Shown one piece after another: positions 1 to 8,832 of a DNA stretch of 64,000 nt (its first letter is position 1; each line of letters begins with the position of its first letter). The translations under genes and the position numbers were made by a program. The DNA is from Bog-473 sp963809825 (GTDB lineage: Bacteria; Actinomycetota; Acidimicrobiia; Acidimicrobiales; RAAP-2): contig CAWELJ010000004.1 in the NCBI GenBank assembly GCA_963809825.1, positions 62,001 to 126,000 on the forward strand. The letters are read 5' to 3'. The notes beneath the pieces were generated by a model. It did not search any database. It was given only the letters and a program-made list of their open reading frames with translations, and was not told where the DNA came from.

Positions 1-985
1 CCTCGCCGATGACGCGCGCCGCCTGCCCGGCCCCCTCGAGGGTGGCCAGCGCGGCGCCGACACCACCGGGGTCCAGCACGAGCGCCATCCCGACGCCGCG
101 ATTGAAGACCCGGTCCATCTCCTCGGCGGCCACCGGTCCGAGACGCGCGATCTCGGCGAACACCCGCGGCTCCTCCCACGACGAGCGGTCGAGCACTGCG
201 CCGTGGCCCGCCGGCAGGGCGCGGGGCAGGTTCCCCACGATGCCGCCGCCGGTGATGTGGGCGCAGGCGTGCAGCGCGTCACCGACCGCGTCCCGCACGG
301 CGAGCACCGCGGGGGTGTAGATCACCGAGGGGCGCAGGAGCTCGTCGGCCACGGAGTGCGCCGCCCCCTCCCAGGCCGGGTCCGAGAGGTCGAGGCGGGC
401 CCGCTCCAACAGCACGTGGCGGGCCAGCGTGTAGCCGTTGGAGCGCAGCCCCGGCGAGAGCAGGCCGACCACCGCGTCACCCGCACGGACCCGCTCGGGC
501 CCGAGCTGGGTCCCGTCCTCGACCACACCGACCGCGAAGCCGGCCAGGTCCAGCTCGTCGGGCGCCATCACGCCGGAGTGCTCGGCCGTCTCGCCCCCGA
601 TCAGCGCGCAGCCCGCCTGCCGGCAGCCCTCGTGCACGCCGGCCACGACCGTGGCCACGTGATCGGGGTCGACCTTGCCCGTGGCGATGTAGTCGAGCAT
701 GAACAGCGGCTCGGCCCCGACGCAGACCAGGTCGTCCACACACATCGCCACCAGGTCGATGCCGACCGTGTCGTAGCGGCCGGTCGCCCGGGCCACCACC
801 AGCTTCGTGCCCACGCCGTCCGTCGAGGCGACCAGCACCGGCTTGGTGAAGCGGTCCGTGTCGAGGGGGAACTGGCCCCCGAAGCCGCCGATGCCCGTCA
901 CCAGCGAGCGCAGCCGGTCGACGGCGGCGTCACCGGCGGCGATGTCGACCCCGGCGCCGGCGTACGTGGCGCCGCCCTGCCCCAC
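1..985 (-). CDS. purM: PurM, phosphoribosylformylglycinamidine cyclo-ligase (3' end outside window)
   Basis: AIR synthetase, purine step 5: ATP-dependent closure of FGAM to aminoimidazole ribotide in the cytoplasm. The translated start reads GQGGATYAGAGVDIAAGD, followed by the typical STDGVGTKL segment, a CVDDLVCVGAEPLFMLDY stretch, GGETAEHSGVM and the ITGGGIVGNLPR block, all hallmarks of the family. About 328 codons are present of a usual ~345, and the reading frame is still open (RVIGE) at the window edge. The start is GTG at 985, six bases after the purF stop, which implies translational coupling. It is third in the minus-strand run purL-purF-purM. An upstream alternative start cannot be excluded, but the family N-terminus fits this one. 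Confidence 0.93.
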   Translation of the reverse strand, partial: MGQGGATYAGAGVDIAAGDAAVDRLRSLVTGIGGFGGQFPLDTDRFTKPVLVASTDGVGTKLVVARATGRYDTVGIDLVAMCVDDLVCVGAEPLFMLDYIATGKVDPDHVATVVAGVHEGCRQAGCALIGGETAEHSGVMAPDELDLAGFAVGVVEDGTQLGPERVRAGDAVVGLLSPGLRSNGYTLARHVLLERARLDLSDPAWEGAAHSVADELLRPSVIYTPAVLAVRDAVGDALHACAHITGGGIVGNLPRALPAGHGAVLDRSSWEEPRVFAEIARLGPVAAEEMDRVFNRGVGMALVLDPGGVGAALATLEGAGQAARVIGE

Positions 986-990
986 CGCGG

Positions 991-2442
991 TCAGACCCCG
1001 GGGAGCGCGGCCTGGTGGGCCGTGACCGTCACCGGCTCTGGGCGGAGCGCGACGGACGCCGAGGCGGAGGCATCGGGGACGGGCGTCGGGTAGTCGCCGG
1101 TGAAGCAGGCGTCGCAGAAGCCCCCGTCCGCCCCGATGGCCTCCTTCAGGTTCTCGATGCTGATGTAGGCCAGCGAGTCGGCCCCGAGGATCTCGGCCAT
1201 CTCCTCGACCGTGTGGTCGGTGGCCAACAGCTCCTCGTAGGACGGCGTGTCGATGCCGTAGAAGCAGGGCCAGCGCCACGGGGGCGACGAGATGCGCAGA
1301 TGGACCTCGGCCGCGCCGGCCTCGCGCAGCATGCGGATCACGGAGCGTTGCGTGGTCCCGCGGACGATGGAGTCGTCCACCACCACCAGCCGCTTGCCGG
1401 CGATGGCATCGGCGAGCGGGTTGAGCTTGCGCCGCACCGCGTCGGCCCGCGCCCCCTGGTCCGGCGCGATGAAGGAGCGGCCGATGTAGCGGTTCTTCAC
1501 CAGTCCCTGCCCGTAGGGGATGCCGCTGGCCCGGGCGAAGCCCTCGGCGGCGGGCACTCCCGATTCGGGCACACCCATCACCATGTCGGCCACGGCGGGC
1601 GCCTGCGCAGCCAGCAGCTCGCCCATGCGGCACCGGGTCTCGTGCACCTCCCGGCCGTAGAGGCGGCTGTCGGGCCGCGCGATGTAGGCGAACTCGAAGA
1701 TGCACAGCCGCGGCTCCACCTCGCGCAGCCAGGGGACCTCGATGCTCGTCGGCCCCTCCGCATCGATCACGATCAACTCGCCCGGTGCGATCTCGCGCAC
1801 GAAGGTGGCGCCGATGACCGAGAGGGCCGGCGTCTCCGACGCCAGCACCCAGCCCGCGGGGTCGTCGGCGGGCCCGAGGCGGCCGAGGCACAGGGGGCGG
1901 AAGCCGTGGGGGTCGCGCACGCCGAAGAGCCGCTCCGAGCTCATGAGGACGAGCGAGAACGCCCCCTCGAGTATCGGGAGCACGAGCTGCAGCGCGGTGG
2001 AGAGGTCCTCGGTCTCGGGGAAGGACTGGGCCAGCAACTCGGCGACGACGTCGCTGTCGGTGGCGATCGACCCCGGCAGCATCCCGACCTTCTCGGCCAG
2101 CGCGCGCGTGTTGGTGAGGTTGCCGTTGTGCCCGAGCGCGAAGCCGGCCCGCCCCACCGGGCGGTAGACGGGCTGGGCGCCGGCCCAGTCCGAGGACCCG
2201 TGCGTCGAGTACCGGGTGTGGCCGATGGCGAGATGACCCTGCAGTCCCGAGAGCGTGCGCTCGTCGAAGACGGTGGCGACCAGGCCCATGTCCTTGACGA
2301 CGGTGACGGTGTCGCCGTCGCTCACCGCCATGCCGGCCGACTCCTGGCCCCGGTGCTGCAGGGCGAAGAGGCCGTCGAACGTGAGGTTGGCCACCCGCTT
2401 TCCGGGCGCGTAGACGCCGAAGACACCGCATGCTTCCTTCAC
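991..2442 (-). CDS. purF: PurF, amidophosphoribosyltransferase (iron-sulfur type)
   Basis: Committed first step of purine synthesis: glutamine plus PRPP gives phosphoribosylamine. The 483-residue product has the N-terminal nucleophile cysteine at residue 5 (MKEACGVFGVY), which must be exposed by removing a four-residue leader. The glutaminase part contains LQHRGQESAGM and the C-terminal phosphoribosyltransferase part has the PRPP loop VVVDDSIVRGTT. Cysteines in LCIFEFAY, WPCFYGID and FCDACFTGDYP match the four ligands of the [4Fe-4S] cluster found in the Bacillus-type enzyme. The start codon is GTG. It lies 28 bases after purL and 5 bases before purM on the same strand, so the three are probably co-transcribed. 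Confidence 0.97.
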   Translation of the reverse strand: MKEACGVFGVYAPGKRVANLTFDGLFALQHRGQESAGMAVSDGDTVTVVKDMGLVATVFDERTLSGLQGHLAIGHTRYSTHGSSDWAGAQPVYRPVGRAGFALGHNGNLTNTRALAEKVGMLPGSIATDSDVVAELLAQSFPETEDLSTALQLVLPILEGAFSLVLMSSERLFGVRDPHGFRPLCLGRLGPADDPAGWVLASETPALSVIGATFVREIAPGELIVIDAEGPTSIEVPWLREVEPRLCIFEFAYIARPDSRLYGREVHETRCRMGELLAAQAPAVADMVMGVPESGVPAAEGFARASGIPYGQGLVKNRYIGRSFIAPDQGARADAVRRKLNPLADAIAGKRLVVVDDSIVRGTTQRSVIRMLREAGAAEVHLRISSPPWRWPCFYGIDTPSYEELLATDHTVEEMAEILGADSLAYISIENLKEAIGADGGFCDACFTGDYPTPVPDASASASVALRPEPVTVTAHQAALPGV

Positions 2443-2470
2443 GCGGTCACCATTCTCGCACAGGGCGGTG

Positions 2471-4735
2471 TCACCCTTCCCCCAGGGCCCGGGCCAGGTT
2501 CAGGTCCTCCGCCGCGGCCACGGCGTCGAGCGGGAGATCGACCAGATCCCGGAGGGCCAGCCGCCCGCCGCCCGCCGGACCCAGCACGGCGGCCGGGATC
2601 CCGCGCGCCGCGGCCCGGGCGCACAGCGCGTCGGGATCCGCCGTGGCGATCACGACGCGCGACGGCAGCTCGGTGAACAGCTCGGCCGGCTCGATCCCCG
2701 CCAGGTCGCAGCCCGTCGCGCCGGCGGCCGCCATCTCGGCCAGGGCCACGGCGAGCCCGCCGCCCGACACGTCGTGGACGGCGCGCACGAGACCGGCGCC
2801 GTCCCCGCCGACCTGATCCGACACGAGCCCGGCGACGAACGCGCACAGCGCCGCGTGCGCGGCGAAGTCGACGGCCGGCACCGCGTTGCCGCCGCGGTGC
2901 CCCCGGCGCTCGGTGGCCCAGCGCGTCCCCTCGAGCGGCATCGAGCCGTCCGCGGCGGAGCGCGCGCCGAGCAGCACGACGGCGTCACCCTCCGACCACG
3001 CCGGTCCGGGCGGCTGCGCCCGCACCGCGTCGACGAGGCCGAGCACGCCGAGCACCGGCGTCGGGTCGATGTCGGACCCGCCGCTCTCGTTGTAGAGGCT
3101 GACGTTGCCCCCGATCACCGGCAGTGACAGCGCGTCGCAGGCTTCCGCCAGCCCGTCGATGCACTCCGAGAGCTGCCACATGACCTCGGGGTGTTCGGGG
3201 TTGCCGAAGTTGAGGCAGTTCACCACCGCGACGGCGGTCGCGCCGACGCAGGCGAGGTTGGCGACGGCCTCAGCCAGGACGAGCGCGGTGCCCGCCCGCG
3301 GGTCGAGCGCGCAGGCGCGCGGGTTGGAGTCGGTCGTGATGGCCACACCGCGCTCGGACGGGGGCAGCCCCGGGCCGGCCAACCGCAGCAACGCGGCGTC
3401 CGCGCCGGGGCCGGCCACCGTGTTCAGGAAGAGCTGGTGGTCGTACTGCCGCCACACCCAGCGCGCCGAGCGCAGCAGCGCCAACAGGTCGGCGGCGCAC
3501 TCCTCGGCGGCCGGCGGCGCGAGAGGCGGCGGCGTCACGGCCTCCGGCGCCCGTCGGGGGCGGTCGTAGAGGGGGGCGTCGTCGGAGAGGGAGGCCGCCG
3601 GCACGTCGGCCAGCACCGGGCCCGCCATGCCCTGGCGGATGCGCAGGCGCCCGCCGCCGGCGGGGTCGGGCGCGGTGACGGTGCCGATGACGCTGGCCCG
3701 CACCTCCCACTTGGCGCAGATGGCGGCCACGGCCGGCCACGCCTCCGGGGTCACGATGGCGAGCATGCGCTCCTGGCTCTCGCTCGTCATCACCTCCCAC
3801 GGCTCCATGCCCTCTTCGCGCCGTGGCACGGCGGAGACGTCCACGTCCATGCCGACGCCGCCGCGCCCCGCCGTCTCGCTCGTGGCGCAGGCGAGCCCGG
3901 CGCCGCCGAGGTCCTGGATCCCGACCACGAGCTTCGTATCGAGCAGCTCCAGGCACGCCTCGATCAGACGCTTCTCCTCGAAGGGGTCGCCCACCTGGAC
4001 ACTGGGCCTCTTGGTGTCGTCCTGCTCCCCGCTGAACCCGGCGGAGGCCAGGACGCTCACCCCGCCGATGCCGTCGCGCCCCGTGGACGAGCCGAGCAGC
4101 ACGGCCAGGTTGCCCGGGCCCGATGCGATGCCGAGCACGAGGCGGTCCGTGGGCAGCGCGCCCATGCAGAGCACGTTGACGAGCGGGTTCTGCGCGTAGC
4201 AGGGGTCGAAGGTCAGCTCGCCACCGACGGTCGGCACCCCCACCGAGTTGCCGTAGCCCGAGATCCCGCCCACGACCCCCTCGACAAGCCAGCGCTGCCG
4301 GGCGTCGTCGGGCGGCCCGAAGAAGAGCGGGTCCATGACGGCGAGCGGGCGGGCGCCCATGGTGAAGATGTCGCGCAGGATCCCACCCACCCCGGTGGCC
4401 GCCCCCTGGTGGGGCTCGATCGCCGAGGGGTGGTTGTGGCTCTCGATCCGGATGGCGATGGCGATGCCGTCGCCGGCGTCGATCACGCCGGCGTTCTCGC
4501 CCGGGCCGACGAGGACTCTCGGCCCTTCCGTCGGCAACCTCCGAAGGTGGAGGCGGGACGACTTGTAGGAGCAGTGCTCGCTCCACATCACGGCGTAGAG
4601 GGCGAGCTCGAGGTGGTTGGGCGGGCGGCCCAGGATCTTGGCGACGGCCTCGAATTCGTCGTCGGTCAGGCCGAGCGCCCGGTGCAGGGACTCCTCTTGC
4701 TGGTCGGGCGGGGTCGCCTCGGCCGGAGGGGTCAT
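2471..4735 (-). CDS. purL: PurL, FGAM synthase large subunit (small-PurL type)
   Basis: Catalytic subunit of phosphoribosylformylglycinamidine synthase (step 4), converting FGAR to FGAM with ATP and glutamine-derived ammonia. At 754 residues it is the short form that works with separate PurS and PurQ, and both are encoded at 8829-9769. Family motifs include YAVMWSEHCSYKSSR near residue 50, VGPGENAGVID, RIESHNHPSAIEP with the ATP-binding region, and VHDVSGGGLAVALAEM near the C-terminus. It opens the purL-purF-purM block and is transcribed divergently from the patatin gene across a 97-base gap. The ATG at 4735 is the natural start. Confidence 0.97.
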   Translation of the reverse strand: MTPPAEATPPDQQEESLHRALGLTDDEFEAVAKILGRPPNHLELALYAVMWSEHCSYKSSRLHLRRLPTEGPRVLVGPGENAGVIDAGDGIAIAIRIESHNHPSAIEPHQGAATGVGGILRDIFTMGARPLAVMDPLFFGPPDDARQRWLVEGVVGGISGYGNSVGVPTVGGELTFDPCYAQNPLVNVLCMGALPTDRLVLGIASGPGNLAVLLGSSTGRDGIGGVSVLASAGFSGEQDDTKRPSVQVGDPFEEKRLIEACLELLDTKLVVGIQDLGGAGLACATSETAGRGGVGMDVDVSAVPRREEGMEPWEVMTSESQERMLAIVTPEAWPAVAAICAKWEVRASVIGTVTAPDPAGGGRLRIRQGMAGPVLADVPAASLSDDAPLYDRPRRAPEAVTPPPLAPPAAEECAADLLALLRSARWVWRQYDHQLFLNTVAGPGADAALLRLAGPGLPPSERGVAITTDSNPRACALDPRAGTALVLAEAVANLACVGATAVAVVNCLNFGNPEHPEVMWQLSECIDGLAEACDALSLPVIGGNVSLYNESGGSDIDPTPVLGVLGLVDAVRAQPPGPAWSEGDAVVLLGARSAADGSMPLEGTRWATERRGHRGGNAVPAVDFAAHAALCAFVAGLVSDQVGGDGAGLVRAVHDVSGGGLAVALAEMAAAGATGCDLAGIEPAELFTELPSRVVIATADPDALCARAAARGIPAAVLGPAGGGRLALRDLVDLPLDAVAAAEDLNLARALGEG

Positions 4736-4832
4736 GGTGACCTCCAGATTAGAGGCCGCGCCGGGTCTCGTCGGCCGGTCGGCACACGACGTACGCTCAC
4801 GCGCACAGCAGGGGGAGCGTCAGGAGGTCGTC

Positions 4833-6095
4833 ATGGCCGGTTCGGGTGCAAGGCAGTCCGCGTCGACCCGGGACATCGTGATCGACCCCGGGGCGCCCTA
4901 CGGCTACCGTCGCTCGGCGGAGCTCCAGCAGCAGTTCGAGCAGGCGGCCGCCGCCCTCCTGGCGTCCGACGGATGGAGCGGGGGCGGGTCCAAGGAGCTC
5001 GTGGCGGACCTGGCCCTGGAGGGCGGTGGCGTCAAGGGCATCGGCATCGTAGGCGCCGTGTCGGCGTTGGCCGAGGCCGGCTACCGCTTCCAGCGGGTGG
5101 CCGGCACGAGCGCGGGCGCCATCGCGGCGTCACTCATCGCTGCGATCTCCAAGAAGGGCGACTCCATGACGACCCTCCAGGGATACCTCGACGACCTGAC
5201 CTTCTCCGAGTTCATGCCCAAGGGCAAGCTGCACGAGTTCATGGACCACCACTTCGGCAACGCCGGCGAGATCCTGTCCTCGGCCGAGGTCCTCACCCAC
5301 AAGATGGGCGTCTACGACGGCGCCTACCTCTTCACCTGGCTCGAGCCGATCATGCACGGCCTCGGCGTACACACCTTTGCCGACCTCAAGATCACCCAGG
5401 AGGAGGACCCGGGCATGAGCCTCCCCGAGAGCCACCGCTACCGGCTCGTTGTGCACACCTCGGACATCACCCGCGGCCAGCTCGTGCACCTGCCCTGGGA
5501 CTACGACTACTACGGGCAGGACCGGGACACCCAGGACGTTGTCCAGGCGGTGCGTGCGTCCATGTCGATCCCGTTCTTCTTCGAGCCAGTCACCTTCACC
5601 GCGCTGCCGGCCGCCGTCGGTGTGCCCCGGCCCGACGGGGGCTCCACGACCACCCGCTACGAGGGCGGCACGGTGACGTGGGTGGACGGAGGCATGTTGC
5701 GAAATTTCCCGATCAATGCCTTCGACCGGGAGGACGGCGAGGAGCCCCGTTGGCCCACCATCGGCGTCAAGCTTTCCTCCCTCCAGACCGAGATCCCGTC
5801 CACGAAGGCGGCGGCGCACGCCTACGGCGAGGCACGGGGCTGCCTGCACACGATGATGAACGAGTGGGACGCCTACAGCGTCAACGCCGCGACGGCCGGC
5901 CGCACCATCTTCGTCGACAACGCTGGGATCTCGACCACCGACTTCGACCTGACGACCGCGCAGCGGCACGAGCTCTTTCTGAACGGCGTTGCATCGGCGA
6001 CCTCCTTCATCATCGAGATGGGTGCCCGGGGCAGGGTCCCGCGCACCGAGAGCGAGGCGCGCCAGCTCGTCCGCGGGCGAGCGGCAACCGGCTGA
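4833..6095 (+). CDS. Patatin-like phospholipase
   Basis: Predicted serine acyl hydrolase of the patatin family, 420 residues. The family's three signatures are present in order: the glycine-rich oxyanion loop EGGGVKGIGIVGAV, the nucleophile motif GTSAG, and the dyad aspartate in VDGGMLRNFPI. No signal peptide or membrane segment is seen, so it probably acts in the cytoplasm or at the inner membrane face. The ATG at 4833 follows an AGGAGG ribosome site at 4822-4827; the open frame continues upstream but without such support. It stands alone on the plus strand between purL and a minus-strand methyltransferase, in the segment separating the two purine blocks. Its lipid substrate cannot be inferred. 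Confidence 0.88.
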   Translation: MAGSGARQSASTRDIVIDPGAPYGYRRSAELQQQFEQAAAALLASDGWSGGGSKELVADLALEGGGVKGIGIVGAVSALAEAGYRFQRVAGTSAGAIAASLIAAISKKGDSMTTLQGYLDDLTFSEFMPKGKLHEFMDHHFGNAGEILSSAEVLTHKMGVYDGAYLFTWLEPIMHGLGVHTFADLKITQEEDPGMSLPESHRYRLVVHTSDITRGQLVHLPWDYDYYGQDRDTQDVVQAVRASMSIPFFFEPVTFTALPAAVGVPRPDGGSTTTRYEGGTVTWVDGGMLRNFPINAFDREDGEEPRWPTIGVKLSSLQTEIPSTKAAAHAYGEARGCLHTMMNEWDAYSVNAATAGRTIFVDNAGISTTDFDLTTAQRHELFLNGVASATSFIIEMGARGRVPRTESEARQLVRGRAATG

Positions 6096-6100
6096 GCGAA

Positions 6101-6688
6101 TCAGCCGAGTCGGTCGGCGCGGACCACCACGAGGTCGCGCTCGGACCACACGCTCGCCGCATGTAGCCCGGCGTCGGCCAGCCAGCGCAGTTGGTCGGCG
6201 GCCGTCGAGGGCCGGTCGTGGTCGCTGGTCAGCGGCGTGACCGCGTCGGCGGGGTCGACCGGGACGACGACGTCGGCGAGGACGAGGCGCCCGCCCGGGC
6301 GCAGCGCGCCGGCCACCCTGGCGAAGAGGGCGGCCTTGTCCGGTCCTTCCAGGTGGTGCCGGCCAGCGCGGAGACCACGAGGTCGAAGGGGCCCGGGGGC
6401 AGGGGGTCGGCCAGCTCGGCCACGACCAGCTCGACGGGCAGCCCGGCCAGCCGGACCCGGGCCACCTCGAGCATCGGCGCGCTCCGGTCGACGCCGACGG
6501 CCCGCGCCCCGGGGTGCCGGGCCAGCACGGCGGCCAGGGTCTCGCCCGTGCCGTCCGAGGTCGAGCACCCGCGTCACCGCCGTTCCCCCGCTGGCGGCGG
6601 CGACCGCCTCCTGCAGACGGTCGTAGGCGGGCACCTCCTCGCGCATCAGATGGAGGTAGGTGGCCGGGTCGAAATGGAATTGGCTCAT
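6101..6688 (-). pseudogene. Class I SAM methyltransferase, frame disrupted twice
   Basis: Reads as a ~195-residue methyltransferase once two frame changes are bridged. The N-terminus MSQFHFDPATYLHLM and motif I start RVLDLG are in one frame. After about position 6554 the family sequence GTGETLAAVLARHPGARAVG and the SALAG region continue in another frame, and after about 6358 it returns to the first frame with ALRPGGRLVLADVV. The shifts compensate exactly, so both ends are in frame, which favours sequencing or assembly indels over decay. Its ATG overlaps the stop of the upstream membrane-protein gene (ATGA at 6685-6688), implying coupling. Substrate unknown. Confidence 0.7.
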
Positions 6689-7086
6689 ATGACGTCCCGG
6701 CGCAGCCAGGCCCAGCGCAGCACGTAGAGCGACAACCCCAGGGTCAAGAGGTTGATGGCGAGCTCGACGAGGCCGTTGCCGCCCTTGCCCCAGATGCCGT
6801 GCTGGAGGTCGTAGAGCACGTCCATGGCGAAGAGGTAGAGGCCGGCACCGCCCCCGGCCAGGAGCCAGAACAGGGCCGCCCGCCGCTCCGTCAGGAGGCA
6901 GAAAGAGGCGGCGACCAGGCACAACGCCAGCCAGGCGTCGGCCAGGGGGAACGCGTCCTCGAACTGGGTGTACGAGAGGCTCGTCTCGGAGGCCACCAGG
7001 GAGCGGTGGGCCAGCCAGGCGATCCAGTAGGCGGCGATGACCAGGGCGACCGCCAGCAGCATGGCGGCCATGGTGCGGCGCTCCAT
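6685..7086 (-). CDS. Small membrane protein, four predicted helices
   Basis: A 133-residue hydrophobic protein I cannot assign to a named family. Helices are visible at roughly residues 6-25, 50-67, 72-92 and 108-127, with a conserved-looking FAMDVLYDLQHGIW segment between the third and fourth. There is no signal peptidase site or metal motif. The stop overlaps the start of the methyltransferase gene by four bases, so the two probably form a coupled pair; nothing else indicates the role. It is divergent from the basic protein at 7213. Real coding potential is supported by the helix pattern and the gene overlap. Confidence 0.72.
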   Translation of the reverse strand: MERRTMAAMLLAVALVIAAYWIAWLAHRSLVASETSLSYTQFEDAFPLADAWLALCLVAASFCLLTERRAALFWLLAGGGAGLYLFAMDVLYDLQHGIWGKGGNGLVELAINLLTLGLSLYVLRWAWLRRDVI

Positions 7087-7212
7087 CCCGACAGATTACC
7101 GAAATGGCCCAATGAACGACCCCCGCATTGCAACGACCGACCCTCGACTTCATATGAAATGAACCCGGCGAATTGACGAATATGGGTCCGGCGGGCGCGT
7201 CACAATGGGGGC

Positions 7213-7641
7213 ATGGCAACCAAGGGAAAGACCCCGGCTCCTCGCAAGCCCATGAGCACGGGTCACAAGGCGGCGCTCGCCCGTGGGCGGGCCGAGAGTG
7301 CAAGCGTGCGCCACTATCTCGAGGCGCTCGAGACGTCGAAGCCCAAACGGGGCCGCAAGCGCACGCCGGCGTCCATCGACCGCCGGCTGGCGGCGATCGA
7401 CGGCCAGCTGGCCGCGGCGGACGCCCTGACCCGGCTGCACCTGCTGCAGGAGCAGAAGGACCTGCTCGACGAGCGCTCCCGTACGAACCAGGTGAAGGAC
7501 CTCTCGGCGCTCGAGAAGCAGTTCATCAAGGTGGCCAAGGACTACGGCGAGCGCAAGGGCATCACCTACAGCACCTGGCGGGCGGCCGGCGTGAGCGCCG
7601 CCGTCCTGCAGAAGGCGGAGATCCCCCGCTCTCGCACCTGA
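7213..7641 (+). CDS. Conserved basic hypothetical protein
   Basis: A 142-residue lysine/arginine-rich protein without a family I recognise. The first 20 residues (KGKTPAPRKPMSTGHK) are strongly basic and proline-rich, residues 50-65 contain KPKRGRKRTPAS, resembling an AT-hook-like patch, and residues 62-115 look like an amphipathic coiled coil (RRLAAIDGQLAAADALTRLH). The C-terminal part, GITYSTWRAAGVSAAVLQKA, resembles a short helical DNA-contact module. A nucleic-acid-binding role is an inference from charge and layout only. The ATG lies just after a GGGGGC stretch. It is followed 30 bases later by the HNH gene on the same strand. Confidence 0.7.
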   Translation: MATKGKTPAPRKPMSTGHKAALARGRAESASVRHYLEALETSKPKRGRKRTPASIDRRLAAIDGQLAAADALTRLHLLQEQKDLLDERSRTNQVKDLSALEKQFIKVAKDYGERKGITYSTWRAAGVSAAVLQKAEIPRSRT

Positions 7642-7671
7642 TCCGACGCCGGGGGGACCGTTCCCCTCCCG

Positions 7672-8832
7672 ATGAGCTCGTCCGACGACCTGCTGAGCAA
7701 GGCGGGGGGTATGTCGAGTGAGCAGATCCGGGACCGGCTCGACGAGCTCTTCCGTGAGAAGGCCTCCGTCGAGGGCGCCATCGTCGTGCTGCTGGGTGAG
7801 GTCGACCGGCGCCAGGCGTATCGAGACGAGGGGGCGACGTCGGCCGAGACGTGGGCCGTGGAGCGCTTCGGCGTCTCGACGCCCACGGCCCGGGCGTTGG
7901 TCCGGTTGTCGGAGAAGGCGTGGGACCTGCCGCATCTCGTCGGAGGTCTGTGCGCCGGCGAGGTGTCGCTCGACAAGGTCCGCACGGTGGCCGGCGCGGC
8001 CACGCCGGAGAACGATGGCTTCCTGCGGGCACGGGCCGGCCAGTGCTCGGTGCGCCAGCTCGCCGACGTGGCCCGCAGCACCGGAGCGGCTCCGGGCGAC
8101 GCCCCCGATCGCGGCGGCGTCCACGATCACGACCGGCGGTTCCTCCGCTTCAACGACCGCTTCCGAACGCTGAGCGTCCAGCTGCCGGGCGAGTCCTACG
8201 CGGAGGCCCGGGCCTGCCTCGAGGCGCGGGCCCGCCAGGTCCCCTCCGACGGCGAGACGCCGTGGGACCAGCGCTGCTGCGACGCCTTCATGGAGCTGGT
8301 CCGCTCGTCCGGACGGGCCACTGCCTCGACGAGCCCCTACGTCGTCGTGGTGCACGTCCCGCTGGCCGCCCTCGTGGACGACGCGGGGGACACAAGTGCA
8401 CTGGCCGGTGAGCTCGAGGGCCACGGGTTCGTGAGCGGCGAGACGGTCCTGCGCCTCGCTTGCGACGCCACCATCGTCCTCGCCGTCGACGACGACGTCG
8501 GGCACACGATGTACGAGGGCCGGGCCCGCCGGGAGCCGAACGACGCCCAGCGCCGCGAGATCATGCGGCGCGACCGCCACTGCCGGTTCCCCGGATGCAC
8601 CAACGTCACGTTCAGCCACGTGCACCACGTGCAGCACTGGAAAGCCGGCGGCCGCACCGATCTCGGCAACCTCGCGCTCCTCTGCGTCCACCACCACCAT
8701 CTCGTCCACAGCGCGGGGTGGACGATGACCGGTGACGCCAACACCGAACTCACCTTCGTCGGCCCGTCGCGCCGGATCATGACGTCGCGCCCGTCGCCGC
8801 TCTGGACGGCCGTGTCGGCCGCTCGGGCTTAG
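7672..8832 (+). CDS. DUF222 and HNH-endonuclease domain protein
   Basis: A 386-residue protein of the actinobacterial DUF222/13E12-repeat type. Residues 1-250 are the alpha-helical DUF222 region, and residues ~290-345 form an HNH nuclease domain with CRFPGCTNVTFSHVHHVQHW and a LCVHHHHLVH end, which contain the zinc-type cysteines and catalytic histidines. The biological role of the family is not established; copies occur in many dispersed sites in actinobacterial genomes. The stop TAG at 8830-8832 overlaps the purQ stop on the other strand, so the two genes converge with no spacer. An alternative start is the ATG at 7711. Confidence 0.85.
   Translation: MSSSDDLLSKAGGMSSEQIRDRLDELFREKASVEGAIVVLLGEVDRRQAYRDEGATSAETWAVERFGVSTPTARALVRLSEKAWDLPHLVGGLCAGEVSLDKVRTVAGAATPENDGFLRARAGQCSVRQLADVARSTGAAPGDAPDRGGVHDHDRRFLRFNDRFRTLSVQLPGESYAEARACLEARARQVPSDGETPWDQRCCDAFMELVRSSGRATASTSPYVVVVHVPLAALVDDAGDTSALAGELEGHGFVSGETVLRLACDATIVLAVDDDVGHTMYEGRARREPNDAQRREIMRRDRHCRFPGCTNVTFSHVHHVQHWKAGGRTDLGNLALLCVHHHHLVHSAGWTMTGDANTELTFVGPSRRIMTSRPSPLWTAVSAARA

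Noticed and set aside
1015..2676. 553-codon plus-strand frame over purF
   Set aside because: Compositional shadow of purF with an arginine- and glycine-rich, low-complexity product.
7149..7158. Perfect palindrome TTCATATGAA in a divergent intergenic region
   Set aside because: It is only ten bases, with no second copy or known regulator match, so chance is a sufficient explanation.
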